A DNA stretch of 64,000 bases from Siphonodentalium dalli (GCA_032622095.1 CP136067.1:197928052-197992051); one strand, 5' to 3'; positions 1-12,003 are shown, counted from the stretch's first letter. Notes: generated from the letters alone by a model not told the origin. Numbers and translations: made by a program.

Positions 1-2195
1 GTTTGACTCTCTAAATTATGGAAGCAAGCCCAAATGAAGCCACCATTTGCATGTTTATAACATATATAAGGCTATATTTCAACAGAATACATGTCTCTGA
101 TGAAATCAACAATAAAATATCCATAGTTTAATTTATTTTGGCTATACAGGGATGCATACAACATGGCTTTTAGGTTGTTTCCACAGACTATTTTAAGTAA
201 AATATCCATCAAATGTTGTTTTCTGCCTTGTCCTATATATTATAATGCATGCAGTGACTATGAGAAATGTTTAATTTATTGGTACAGATGTCCATCTGAT
301 AAGAAATACTGTCATTTGAGGTTTGATAGACCATTTCAGCTGGCTTGGCATCTTACAAATTTGAAATAAGGGAATTTATTCAGCTTTGACCCTCTAAATT
401 ATGGAAAAAAAGCCTAAATTATGCCATTATTGGCATGTTTATAACATATATAAGGCTATATCTGAACAGAATACATGTCTCAGATGAAATAAACAATACA
501 ATATCCATAGTTTAATTTGATTTGGCTATACAGGGATGCATACAATATTGCTTTTATGTAGTTTCCACTGAATATTTTAAGTAAAATATCCATCAAATGA
601 TGTTTTCTATCTTGGCCTATATATTATAATGCATGCAGTGACTATGAGAAATGTTTAATTTATTGGTACAGATGTCCATCTGATAAGAAATACTGTCATT
701 TGGGGTTTGATACACCATTTCAGCTGGCTTGGCATCTTGTAAATTTGAAATAAGGGAATTTCTTCAGGTTTGACTCTCTAAATTATGGAAGCAAACCCAA
801 ATAAAGGTACTATTTGCATGTTTATAACATATATAAGGCTATATCTCAACAGAATGCATGTCTCTAATGAAATAAACAATAAAATATCCATAGTTTAATT
901 TCATTTGGCTATACAGGGATGCATACAATATGGCTTTTATGTAGATTTGACAGACTATTTTAATTAATATTTCCATCAAATGATGTTTCTACCTTGTCCT
1001 GTATATTAAAATGTATGCAATGACCATGAGAAATGTTTATTTATTAGTAGAGATGTCCATCTGATAAGAAATATTGCCATTTGAGGTTTGATACACCATT
1101 TCAGTTGGCTTCGCATCTTACAAATTTGAAATAAGGGAATCTCTTCAGGTTTGACTCTCTAAATTATGGAAGCAAGCCCAAAATGAAGCCACTATTTGCA
1201 TGTTTATAACATATATAAGGCAATATCTCAACCGAATACATGTCTCTGGTGAAATAAACAATAAAATATCCATAGTTTAATTTCTTTTGGCTACACAGGG
1301 ATGCATACAATATGGCTTTTAGGTTGTTTCCACAGACTATTTTAAGTAAAATATCCATCAAATGATGTTTTCTAACTTGTCCTGTATATTAAAATGCATG
1401 CAATGACTATGAGAAATGTTTAATTTATTGGTAGAGATGTCCATCTGATAAGAAATACTGCCATTTGAGGTTTGATACACCATTTCAGCTGGCTTGGCAT
1501 CTTATAAATTTGAAATAAGGGAATCTCTTCATGTCTGACTCTCTAATTTATAGGAGCAAGCCCAAATGAAACCACTATTTGCATGTTTTTAACATATATC
1601 TCAACAGAATACATGTCTCTGATCAAATAAACAATAAAATATCCATAGTTTAATTTCTTTTGGCTATACAGGGATGCATAGAATATGGCTTTTATGTTGT
1701 TTCCACAGACTATTTAATAAAATATCCATCAAATGGTGTAATTTATATCAGGCTCTGTGTATTAAAATGCATACAGTTGCAATGAGAAATGTTTAATTTA
1801 TTGGCAGGAATGTCCATCTGACAAGAAGTAACAATATTTGATGTTTGTGACATCAACTCACCGGGCCAGGCTTGCTACAACTTTCAAACTAAGAGAATTT
1901 CTTCATGTTTGACTCACTAAATGATGGTAGTTAGCCCAAATGAAGCAACTATTTGCATGTTTATAATGTATAAGGCTATATCTTTGCAGAAGGCATGTTT
2001 CTGATAATAAAAATGATAACATGTCTATAGTTCATAGTTCAGTTGGTTAGACAGGGTTCATACAATATGGCTTTAATTATAGTTTTCACAAACTAGAAAT
2101 TTTAGAATATCTATAAAATGATGTAATCTACCTTGCCCTGTGTATTAAAAGTGCATGCAATAACCTAATGCATGTTCAGTTCATTGGCAAGCCTT
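1..2195. repeat. Tandem array of ~382-bp unit, about 5.8 copies
   Basis: Units begin with a TTTGACTCTCTAAATTATGG-like word near 1, 383, 768, 1149, 1533 and 1907, giving periods of 382, 385, 381, 384 and 374 bp. Each unit carries CATATATAAGGCTATAT, a CAGGGATGCATAC block and CATCTGATAAGAAATA. The first four units are close copies. The fifth has a deletion near 1590 and the last is clearly more diverged, so the right edge is older. The left edge is cut by the window. The short open frames inside (for example 163-369) come from the repeat and are not genes. Confidence 0.93.
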
Positions 2196-2204
2196 GTAAG
2201 CCAG

Positions 2205-2312
2205 TGCATTCTTTTATATATGATGCGAGGCTCCATATGGATGACTCACATATATAAGAGAATGCTCTAGCACATGGCATGTTAAGACTTTAATGCTGCA
2301 CCAGCGAATTCC
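2205..2312. mobile_element. Fragment of a palindromic MITE family
   Basis: CAGTGCATTCTTTTATATAT is followed about 40 bases later by its approximate inverse, ATATATAAGAGAATGC, and then TTTAATGCTGCACCAGCG. The same words occur in the TTAA-flanked element at 13749-14002. This copy lacks a clear outer TIR, so it is treated as a degenerate or truncated relative. Confidence 0.6.
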
Positions 2313-2380
2313 CGCCATGGTCATATATATATGGGGGAGGCCCTTTTAACATTTATTATTTATTTAAGTTTGAGCGAAAA

Positions 2381-2552
2381 TATTTGCATTTAAGCACACA
2401 TATTTGCGCTTAAGCACACATATTTGCGCTTAAGCACACATATTTGCGCTTAAGCACACATATTTTCGCTTAAGTTCAAATAACCTCTATCATTTAGGCT
2501 TAACCGCAAATGTTTATGCCTAAGCGTAAATCATTTGTGCTTAAACGCAAAT
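2381..2552. repeat. 20-bp minisatellite, five good copies then decayed ones
   Basis: TATTTGCGCTTAAGCACACA is repeated at 20-bp spacing from 2381 to 2480, with only one or two changes per unit. Further degraded copies of the TTAAGC and GCAAATG words continue to about 2552. A C-rich tract (2572-2598) follows. Confidence 0.9.
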
Positions 2553-2789
2553 GAAAAATAATACGCATTGACCACCCCCACCCCCACCCCCCCCCCCAAT
2601 TAAATTTAAATGGCACAGGTCAAAACACATCACTCAAGTCTATATTGGCCCACCATCTGAGTAATCCCGAGATACCTTTTATGAACATGCAAATTGTATA
2701 GATCTGTGTGCAGAACATGTCTCTATTATAAAATATACCAGATTTCTATGATAATCACAACTATACACCTTTTACTGAAGTCGGACTCG

Positions 2790-2910
2790 GATTACAACGT
2801 TTGGTGTGTCCGCTGTTCGCGAACGCTGCTCTTTCGTCAGCCATTTTGGCAACAAAAAAGTTTTGAGGTCGGAAATGAAGAGATAAACTCCATTTGATCT
2901 GATTTTTCAG
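2790..2910 (+). promoter_or_regulatory. Possible promoter and non-coding first exon with splice donor at 2911
   Basis: A short stretch richer in CpG than its surroundings contains the palindrome GTTCGCGAAC (2817-2826) and GCCATTTTGGC, which resembles a YY1-type initiator-proximal motif. It ends in TTTTTCAG followed by GTAAGTAAAC, a near-perfect donor at 2910/2911. No long open frame reaches the donor, so any exon would be 5' untranslated. It does not splice in frame to the candidate exon at 12191, because the required frame has a stop at 2900-2902. Motifs and donor are seen; promoter function is inferred. Confidence 0.3.
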
Positions 2911-2917
2911 GTAAGTA

Positions 2918-3550
2918 AACTGTTGTAAAGTGTTTTCTCTTCACGAAAATGTTGTTACGAGTGATATACTTAATTGATCTACGATTACACGTGCGTAATT
3001 TATTCATATTTTTCAAATGAAATGATGGTGAATTTTACTGTCGGTGAAATATGGTCGAAATTTTAGGATACGTTCAATCTGCTTGTCATTTGTTATGATT
3101 TGTCATGTTAAAATAGTAACATCTGATGGACTATGATTATATGGAATTGATCATTCGTGTATTAATGTACCCATCCACAATATTCGCAAAACTGGGAAAC
3201 TTGGCAAAATTTGTTTTTATTAAATTATATTTTGTGCTTAATTTCTATAGTAAATAAAAGGAAAAGTATTCCGTAACTGGCTTGAGTGGTAAATTTTACT
3301 CTGCAAAAATCAATTCTGGCATTAAGTTATGCATAATTGATGTGTATTATCGGTCGAGATTTGTATGACAATAGTTGGAAAACAAAAAGGTCACAATTAT
3401 TGAAAATATAACTTAAAAGGCGATTGTATAGAAAGGTACTTCTTCATAGAATAATTTTGAACAAATGTGAACCTGATAATATTAAAAATAAAATGCTCAT
3501 TCAATGATTCATTCTAGTTATTGTGTGGCCAATTCATCATTACCTGTAAG
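2918..3550. other. No supportable feature
   Basis: AT-rich single-copy-looking sequence. I see no coding exon, RNA gene or repeat structure here. Confidence 0.5.
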
Positions 3551-3796
3551 AGGCCCCCCACCCCCCTTTTCGTACGCCGTATTCCATGCCCTGTTATGAG
3601 GTACGCCGTATTCCGGCCCCTCTGTTAGGAGGTATTCGGTATTCCAAATATACCGGTATTCCGTATTCGTACGCCGACCTTCCAAAAAATGAAGTTTTCA
3701 TATATTTTTATGTATTCCATATGGCTGTTAACTGGTATTCTGTATTCCACCCTCTGTGTTAAGTGGTATTTCGTATTCCATGGGGGGTGGTGGCCT
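3551..3796. repeat. GTATTCC-rich element with inverted ends
   Basis: The words GTATTCC, GGTATTC and CGTACGCCG recur irregularly. The ends are inverted: AGGCCCCCCACCCCCC at the left and GGGGGGTGGTGGCCT at the right. This could be a small inverted-repeat element filled with a degenerate ~20-30 bp repeat. No target duplication was found. Confidence 0.55.
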
Positions 3797-3814
3797 CATG
3801 TACATGTAGTGTAC

Positions 3815-4196
3815 GTTCAGACGACCACGATTAATTTGTAAGTAGAGGAATCAGGCCCGACAAGATCGTGGATGGTTTGTTCACAAAATTGCAATGCGGC
3901 GTCGTACATGATTATACCGTAGGTTGAACATCCTAAAGCATGTGATTGACTACACCGGTCATTTTCAGCTACAATTTTTATGCACACACCACTGCGAATC
4001 TTTCGTCACAAGTGGAGGTACCGGTATAAACCAAGGATACGCCTCAATTTGGCATCTAAAAATAGTAAAATCAAACAGTGCTTGATATTATTTTTGACCT
4101 ACGATTTCGATGTGAGCGTGCGCAGTCCAATTATCAGTTATTTCCTATGATGGAAAAGTTTCGACAAGTTTACGATTGAATCGTGGTCATCTGAAC
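3815..4196 (+). mobile_element. MITE, left member of a head-to-head pair
   Basis: The left terminus reads GTTCAGACGACCACGATTAA and the right terminus is its approximate inverse, ATCGTGGTCATCTGAAC, giving TIRs of about 25 bp on a 382-bp element. There is no coding capacity. A second copy in opposite orientation starts 15 bp downstream. Confidence 0.8.
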
Positions 4197-4211
4197 TTTC
4201 ACTAAGTGAAT

Positions 4212-4576
4212 GTTCTGATGATCACGATTCAATCGTAAGTGGAAAGATTTTGTTGTGGGTAGTAACCGATACGGTGATAGTTGTACTGCGCATGGTCGGG
4301 CATTGTCATGAGTGATAAAAAGTAGTATCAAGCATTTTAGATGCAAAATTGTGGCGTATCCTTGGCTACCTCCACTTGTGACTGAATCAGAACTGTGTGT
4401 GTACTTAAAAATTGTACAAAGTAAATAAAAAAACATAGGGTAGTTAATCACATGGTTAACCGCCGAGTCGCCGACAATATACTCATGTGTGATGACATCG
4501 TAATCGTGTCAACAAACTATCCATGATTTTGTCAGGCCCGATTCCCCCACTTACGATTGAACCATGGTCATCTGAA
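4212..4576 (-). mobile_element. MITE, right member of a head-to-head pair
   Basis: Inverted copy of 3815-4196. Its outer end (AGGCCCGATTCCCCCACTTA and on to 4576) matches the reverse complement of 3815-3865, and shared blocks such as GGATACGCC / GGCGTATCC lie at matching positions. The two members are separated by a near-palindromic TTCACTAAGTGAA spacer. The 93-residue minus-strand open frame at 4170-4451 is an accident of the repeat. Confidence 0.8.
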
Positions 4577-5047
4577 TTGCTGAGGACGCTCACATTGTTG
4601 GTTGAATGAACTTTACACTTTGTTTATAAATATGTTTGCAAATTATAAAAATACATGTATCCATGTATATGCAGCATATTTTTCTTCTTATTACAGAAAT
4701 GCCAGATTCATTAGCCACGGTCATTGTTATGGAACTACAGTACCGTGTAGTTATGATACACCAAAAGATATCACACCAAAAGTTGAAAATTAATACAACC
4801 ACACGGATATCGTTAAATTAACTTATATATGCATGTATAAGACGAATCACTATCTTGTATTTCCATGCCTGTTTGTGTAATGCCAATGAATGCGGCCTGA
4901 CAACAGGCGATGGGTGGAGTTTAAAAATTGACACCAGAAACAATGTCGGCAACTTCAAAGTTCATGGTGTGCTACATTTAACCCCCTACTTGTATATACT
5001 ATTTACAAATTTTCTATCAAGCATTCCCATTGCTTATAGAAAGTATA
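4577..5047. other. No supportable feature
   Basis: Unremarkable AT-rich sequence. Short overlapping open frames on both strands look random. Confidence 0.5.
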
Positions 5048-5197
5048 CCCTTATCGAAAAAACATGTTTGCCGCAAACATTTGCTGCAAATGTGCGGCAA
5101 ACCCTTCTGCAAATTTGCAGCAAACCTACCAGCTGCGAACTTTTATCATGCAAATGAGGTTTGCGGCAAACTTTCCGCAAATTTGCTGCAAAGGTTA

Positions 5198-5260
5198 CCG
5201 CGACCTAATTTGCATGGTAAAAGATTGCAGCAAACTTTTACCATGCAAATTAGGTCGCGG
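5198..5260. repeat. Perfect 26-bp hairpin inside the left subterminal array
   Basis: The arm starting CCGCGACCTAATTTGCATGG (5198-5223) is exactly inverted at 5235-5260 across an 11-base loop (ATTGCAGCAAA). It lies within the TTTGCNGCAAA array of the 3.8-kb element. Confidence 0.9.
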
Positions 5261-6332
5261 CAAACTGTGCAGCAAATTTGCGGAACATTTGCCGCAAACT
5301 AATTTGCATGATAAACGTTTTCGCAGCAGATAATTGTTTGCGGAAAGCGTGCATCAAATTACTCAGCTTCCTGCATACTCACTGCAACCAACTCTTGAGC
5401 TAATTAAGGTGAATTTCAAACAAATGTACAAAACAAGAATTTAAGACCAAAGAAAAATAAAGGTTTGGGTCAAGTTACATGTCAGAAAAATTGGGGCCAG
5501 TATGGTATAGGCAAGCTTGAAATATAATTTATTTTATATAATTTTGACATTCTTATGATTTTTCGTCTCTTAATGCATGATTTTCTTTGTACCGGTATAT
5601 AAAGTGGTAATAAACACAATATGCTTTGACAGATACGAAACAGTCCATTCTGAATATACAAATGTATGAGAAATTAAAATTATTTTTCAACAAAATTCTT
5701 GACACCATGAAAATCTGGGGTTGGTGTGTTTAGAATACATGTAGGCTGGGCTGGTATACTAGTAGGGAAACATGAACCACAATTTTTTTTGGGTATATGT
5801 TACCGTTAGCATTTTAATGTCATACTAGGAAGAATGTGTGCGGGTCAACATATGGCCTGTAAATTTATGCCCAGGATAACTGTGGATAACAGATAAAAGA
5901 AATAACGAGGCACAATTTAAATAATAATTATATTGATCTAAATTTAATTCAATTGCAATATTGTTCTACGTAAATAATGTGCACACACACCTGTACCGGT
6001 ACATAGATCATGTCATGAAACTCTACTTTGGCTATGCCCGTACATAGAGATCGTATTCCATCATTTGACATATGGGAACTTTTTGATGTTCTGTTGGGGG
6101 AACTTCATATGCGTAAAACATGAACATGTACCTAGACAAACATCTACTAGTACTAGAACATGGATTATGAACTTTCTGAAGCAGCATGTGGATCAGCAAT
6201 CTGCGAAGGCGGTCACATATAATTGAATTTGACATATTGTACCATCGTTTGTCCATGTACTAGCAGTAGTAGCTAGTACGTACATATGCAAAGTCGTTTC
6301 ATTGTATGACTACTAGTAAGTACCGGTACTAA

Positions 6333-6852
6333 GGTCGATGGGGTCATTGTCACAAGGCTCCGGTCACATTCGTAACGGTTTATAGCCAGCTTTTTAAATC
6401 GATCACAAATGTAGCCAGCTTTTCACCGGCGATCACATTCGTAGCCAGCTTTTCTAATCGCATGCTTTATATGGCGCGAAATACCGGTACGACGTCATCA
6501 TGTTTGTGACTAAAATGTCGACATCATGCTCCAAAACTGACTTTGTTTATCAACTTAAATTACATTAATGGCATATAATTCGAGCATTCTGACGACATTG
6601 ATCGGAAACCTCTCAGGTTATTAGACAGAAATATAAATATCAATTTAAAAGTAAAGTTGTTTTTCATCCACCAATTCAGAAAAATTACCGTAGATTATTT
6701 ATAACCTAATCGTGTTCACCGATGCTCGCATGAATATGAAAAGCTGGCTATAAATGTGATCACCATAGAAAAGCTGGGAACATTACATTTGTGATCAATT
6801 TAAAAATCTGGCCACGATTGTGATCAATGCCTTGTGACAATGACCCCATCAG
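6333..6852. mobile_element. 520-bp MITE with 9-bp target duplication
   Basis: TIR GATGGGGTCATTGTCACAAG (from 6337) is inverted at 6829-6850. Inside both ends are spaced copies of AGCCAGCTTTT next to GATCACA words, that is, subterminal repeats. CGGTACTAA occurs immediately outside both ends (6324-6332 and 6853-6861). A 9-bp duplication would suit a Mutator-like insertion. If the element is taken one base longer, an 8-bp duplication would suit hAT. It is nested within the 3.8-kb TIR element. Confidence 0.85.
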
Positions 6853-9016
6853 CGGTACTAACTTGAACTTGACACAGGATTTGTAAGATGAACAATTTTA
6901 AAAGAATGTTCCTTGAAGTTTATGACCTTAATCTTCATCAACTTCCATGCATGATCCCTGGGGAAAATCAATTCAAGTTCAACTTATTCAACTTCAAGGG
7001 CAGCCACCTGCACTGCAGACAGTGTCAGTACTGTTACCTGCACTGTGCACAGTGGCAACGCCATTAGAACTTCAGTAGGAAAACGACTCATGGCAGTGTC
7101 GGCTTGGGCTGGCCTAGATCCTAACAGCCTAATATACTTGAATGTATATATTATATGGAACATCACTGGAATTTCATGGTTGATCAACTGAATCCGAATT
7201 TCATGGTCATTGAATTTTCCTATCCAGTCTCCACTGTGAAACTCATCCCATTCAAAATTGGCGAGCTCGCCGGTTTCCGTGTCAACACACCATTTCACTT
7301 CGAAGTTTGAGTTGAAATTTGGATGTAATTGTAAACATAGTTCGATCAGTCATGAACGTACATGTAGTGCGTACGTATACATCCTTCTGGAAGCATCAAT
7401 CTGCGAAAGCGGTCATGACTCATTTTGACCTATTGTAAACAGTACTATTTCCTTCAACTTCAAGTTCACATAATATAATAATGATCAAGAATAATGATTA
7501 CGGTATTCCAATTTATTTGTTTCACGATGTGCATACACTGTCATAATAATCATATTCCATATAATTAATTAATTATATTCCTCAATGTTCCATCAACTTA
7601 ACAGATCCACTGAATCATCGCAGCGGCAGTTTTTAATTAAAAAAAATTTGCGCTCAAATTTCGCCTGTTTGAAAAGGCAGCTTGCAGAAAGAAACGGATC
7701 ATTGAGGTTGTTTTATGGGTATTTTGCTTCATCTGGATTATTTCTACACAAAGTATATACAAACAATGATTTACATTGGCATTATATTAATAACTGATAT
7801 ATCTAAAACGGCACACATTTTGTATGACTCAATTCCAGTTCCCGTTTCACTTTTTAATTTTATAACTTTCGATTTCAAAAGGCACATCCGCCATGATATA
7901 TTTGTTTTGTTTTCATGATAACAAACCCAGGATCGTGACAATAAAGCTATCCGACAATAGAACTGTTAAAGCCACATGGGGTATTGAACCTTTTAAAAAC
8001 ATTATATGGAATTTTGTTGTCCATAAATTGCATAATCCATCGCTTGTTAGATCGGAATTTAAAAAAAAATAATCAGCCCGGGCCCCGAAATTAGGAAAAA
8101 TGTCCCCATGGCAAATTTAATCAAGCTGAATATAGATATCACAATAATCACATGTTACCACGGTGTTTCACACAGCATTGCTTTATTTTGCTGTGGGTTA
8201 TGTTGAAATCAATGATGCAAATTATCAAACCCAAATTTTAAACAAATATATGGTGAAAAATAAATTGAAATATTCCAAGTTTAAAACGCACATGTGGCGA
8301 ACAAAGATTCACAATGCACTAACTACGAACTTGAAACTAATATAAAATTCACTGTGAACTTATCGCAAACTTTTCCATCCAATCTAAATTTACTGCAAAA
8401 AAATATACATGAAATATTTGTGGATTGCTAAAATAAAAACACTCGGCCAAGGATTGATGCCTTAATTAATTTAATGTTTCAAATGATCAAATCCAAACTT
8501 TAAATAAATATTTAGTGAAAAACAAAATGAAATTCCAAGTTTGAAAAGCACTTGCAGCGAACAAATATTCCAAACCAAGATTCCAGCACACTTACCGCAA
8601 ACTTGAAACTAATCTAAAATTTACTGTAAACTTATCGCAAATGGTTTGCTTTGAATTTAAATTTTCTGCAAAGTTGCAGCAAACAAACTAAATTTACTGC
8701 AAAGTTGCAGCAAACAAAAAGTTTGCGGCAAAGATCTGCGAATATGTCCAATTGACTTTCTGCGAACAAACCATTTGCTGCAAACATGCCGCATATTTGC
8801 CGCTAACTTGCAGCAAACAACCATTTCGATAAGGGTAGTTGGAAAAATAGACGAAAATGGCCATATGATCAGGGGGTCGGAAAATATGTTCAGGCACGTA
8901 TGCTGATTTTTTTCGTTTGACCCTTGTTGGGACCCACCCCCGCGTCCAAACATCCACCGGTTTCCACCCCCACCATTCTAACAATAAAACAGATTTGCGG
9001 GGGGGGGGGGTGTGGG

Positions 9017-10122
9017 CAGAGGCGGACTGGGCCAAAAAACCGGCCCGGGAAATTAATATAATACCGGCCCATCTGTTCGGGGGGTGTCCACAGTCCACCT
9101 TGGGAAATTCCAACTGCACCCCCCCCCCCACACTTGAATCAGAATCAGACCAAATACATGTTTTTGCATAATTCCATTTGCACCTCTGGCCTAATATATC
9201 TTATATATTCACAAACCATGGTTCTATATATTCCCGATATGAGACCATTCAGATATTTTTACCTGAAAAATTGCATAAATTCTAACATCTAGCGGTCTAA
9301 CTCCAGACAAATGCACACACTCACACAGCTACGGACAAGAGATCAGGACACACCGGGCTGTTCATTGTTGTTCGGCCCGGGGTGAGAAAATTTTGAAAAC
9401 TATACAAGAAGCTCGCAAATCCTAGCATCTCTATATAGACTGGCATCAACTGAAGCGTTCCTATTTTGTTGTAAATTTCAATTGGGGGAGGGTCCGGGAG
9501 GGGTGTGAGATTTTTTTGGGATTTACAGCTGGAATCTCGAGATTAATGGGGTCTTTACGTGGTGTTATATGATGCTGACAAGTTCATTTAATGACAAACT
9601 TACGATTAGCCAATTCGGCTGGTTAAACAACACATGTGGCGGCCCATGTCCGGAGTTTTCCCGGTCTCCTGATCGGCCAGTCCGCCTCTGCCCCCCCCCC
9701 ATCGTCACATTATGCTCACATGGGGAACCTGCCAACTTCCCAATTTAGGTAACTTCTGTCTTTCCTCGCCGGTTTTCCGCTTCTCGGGTGATATATATTT
9801 ATATATATATATATTGGCAGTACACATTATCCGAAGTAAAACATTTGACATGTGCAATAATTTCCGAATCAATATATTCTTAGAAGAGTGCCATCTTATT
9901 GGATACACGGCAGGTTAAACAACACATGTGGCGGCCCACGTCAGTTTCATTTGCGGCCCAAGTTGTGGTTGGGGCCGCCCAACCACATATACCCCCCCCC
10001 CCCAAACCGTAAAAAAAACCCTTGTATTCTCGCTTGATAGAAAATCACGTGGAATCAGAATTTTTCCGGCCTCCGGCCCATCGGGAAATTTCCCGGTCTC
10101 CCGATCGGCCAGTCCGCCTCTG
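9017..10122 (+). mobile_element. Composite hAT-type non-autonomous element, 8-bp target duplication
   Basis: It starts CAGAGGCGGACTGGGCC and ends GGCCAGTCCGCCTCTG. The flanks are identical 8-mers, GGTGTGGG at 9009-9016 and 10123-10130, the duplication length typical of hAT. A second right terminus with the same sequence lies inside, at about 9675-9690. The block containing GGTTAAACAACACATGTGGC precedes both right ends, so the right part is duplicated within one unit. No transposase is present. The short proline- and glycine-rich open frames here are repeat shadows. Confidence 0.88.
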
Positions 10123-10130
10123 GGTGTGGG

Positions 10131-10777
10131 AGATTCACTGTAAACAGCTGTATATGAATTTCTGTGAATACTATTTGTCATGGATGTTAACATTGACATG
10201 TAAATAGGAACGACTCATTTTGGGGTCATTCAGCAAAAAAACATGGCTGCCGGTCACCAGCCGGTGGCCATCTTGGAATTCAAAATTCAATCCATTAGCA
10301 TGAGCTACAAGCTATACTGTTTGTCTGATCATCATGAAATTTGTCATTTCTGTTTTATAAATACCGGTATTTCTCTTATTGTAATGAGTTTTAAGCCAAA
10401 CAGTCATACGACTTGCAGGAAAAAAACATTTTAGTTGCGGAAAAAAATGTTTGTTGGTCCCATCAAGTTCATCCACCCCGGCATACGTGCCCGGAAATCC
10501 CCCCCTGATATGACGGCCAATATTTTTAAAGAAGTCAATCCGCAGTATAAGTGGTATATACTGGTATGTGTGATATTTGACATGCAGAAGTACTAGTTTG
10601 TGCTGCTATCTTCTAGTATACATAATTATGCTTGTATATTATACAGTATATTTGTTCAATTCCCCAATGATTATGTATAATTGTGTTTACTAGTATATGC
10701 ATGGAAATAGAGTATTTGTGAACTCACCTATTCAAGTAAAGATGATAAAATCAAATGTTGTATTGACACATTGCCCC
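10131..10777. other. Spacer between inverted hAT-type copies
   Basis: No gene is seen. Around 10243 the segment ATGGCTGCCGGTCACCAGCC and the GGTGGCCAT that follows it form a small imperfect palindrome with a MAAGHQP-like open frame. I regard it as non-coding. Confidence 0.5.
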
Positions 10778-11681
10778 CACGTGATTTTCTATCAAGCGAG
10801 AATCCGAGGGTTTTTTTTACGGTTTGGGGGGGGGGGGGGGTATATGTGGTTGGGCCGCCCAACCACCACTTGGGCCGCAAATGAAACCGACGTGGGCCGC
10901 CACATGTGTTGTTTAACCAGCCGTGTATCCAATAAGATGGTACTCTTCTCACATAAATTCATGAGGGCAGAGGCGGACTGCATGGCCGATCGGGAGACCG
11001 GGAAAATTCCGGACGTGGGCCGCCACATGTGTTGTTTAACCAGCCGAAATGGCTAATCGTAATTTTGACATTAAATGAACTTGTCGGCATCATATAACTC
11101 CACGTAAACACCCCATTAATCTCGAGATTTTAACGGTAACTCCCAGCTGTAAATCCTAAAAAAATTCTTACGCACCCCTCCCCCAATTGAAATTTACAAG
11201 AAAATAGGAACGCTTCAGTTGATGCCAGTCTAGTTTATCGGATTCGAGATTTTCTTGTATAGTTTTCAAAATGTTCTCACCCCGGGCCGAACAACCATGA
11301 ACAGCCTGGTGTGTCCTGGTCTCTTGCGCGTAGCCGTGTGCATTTGTCTGGAGTTAGACCGCTAGATGTTAGATTTTATGCAATTTTTTAGGTAAAAATA
11401 TCTGAATGGTCTCATACCGGGAATATATAGAACCATGGTTTATGAATATATATGATATTAGACCAGAGGTGCAAATGGAATTAATTATGCAAAAACATGT
11501 ATTTGGTCTGCATCTGATTCAAGGGGGGGGGGGTGCAAATGGAATTATGCAAAAATATGTATTTGGTCTGATTCTGATTCAAGGGGGGAGGGTGCAGTTG
11601 GAATTTTCCAAGGTGGACCAAACAGATGGGCCGGTATTATATTAATTTTCCGGGCCGGTTTCTTGGCCCAGTCCGCCTCTG
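10778..11681 (-). mobile_element. Inverted, truncated partner of the composite hAT-type element
   Basis: Read on the minus strand, 11681 back to 10968 matches 9017-9690, and the part beyond matches 9886-10055, including the poly-C/G tract and GGGCCGCCCAACCAC. It has the same internal extra right terminus (10968) but lacks most of the 9691-9880 insert and the true outer right end. No matching target duplication was found. Both copies therefore descend from an already composite element. Confidence 0.85.
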
Positions 11682-12003
11682 CCGGTGTAACACGTCACCC
11701 CCTCCTGTCTGGATATCTTCCTCCATGGGGGAGTGTATTTGCGAATGTCCTCAGATATCTCACTCGCACACCCTGGGCATTTTCCCCCATGTATGACTAA
11801 AAGAAAATTCACTCATTTAATATCGTTTGACCCTGAAATGGCCAGAAAGAAATGTTTTATGAGATTTAAGTTTGTTTTTTTATTTTTTATTTTTGTTTGT
11901 TCAAGTAACATTTATCAAATGAGTGAAATTTTAATTTAGTCATTCATGGGGGGTGGTATCCAGAGTGGGGGATATATCCAGGGGGAGATATCTGTTACAC
12001 CGG
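11682..12003. mobile_element. MITE with CCGGTGTAAC termini
   Basis: CCGGTGTAACACGTCACCCC at the left is mirrored by TCTGTTACACCGG at the right. GGATATCTTCC / GGGGGAGATATC form a second inverted layer. The element is about 320 bp and abuts the right end of the hAT-type copy at 11681. A related arm occurs at about 32395-32465. Confidence 0.75.

Larger units (their letters stand above)
5048..8835. mobile_element. 3.8-kb non-autonomous TIR element with subterminal arrays
   Basis: The ends are inverted: TACCCTTATCGAAA at 5046 and TTTCGATAAGGGTA ending at 8837, with TA on each side as a possible target duplication. Just inside both ends lie arrays of TTTGCTGCAAA / TTTGCGGCAAA words, about 5060-5340 on the left and 8585-8825 on the right, in mirrored order. 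No transposase reading frame is visible inside, so this looks like an internally replaced derivative. A TA duplication would suit a Tc1/mariner-like system, but the superfamily is not established. Confidence 0.7.

Noticed and set aside
6984-7298. 104-residue minus-strand open frame with a protein-like first half (FEWDEFHSGDWIGKF)
   Set aside because: GAATTTCATGGT and CAACTTCAAG words repeat within it and around it, no domain is recognisable, and it lies inside a non-autonomous transposon. I treat it as chance.
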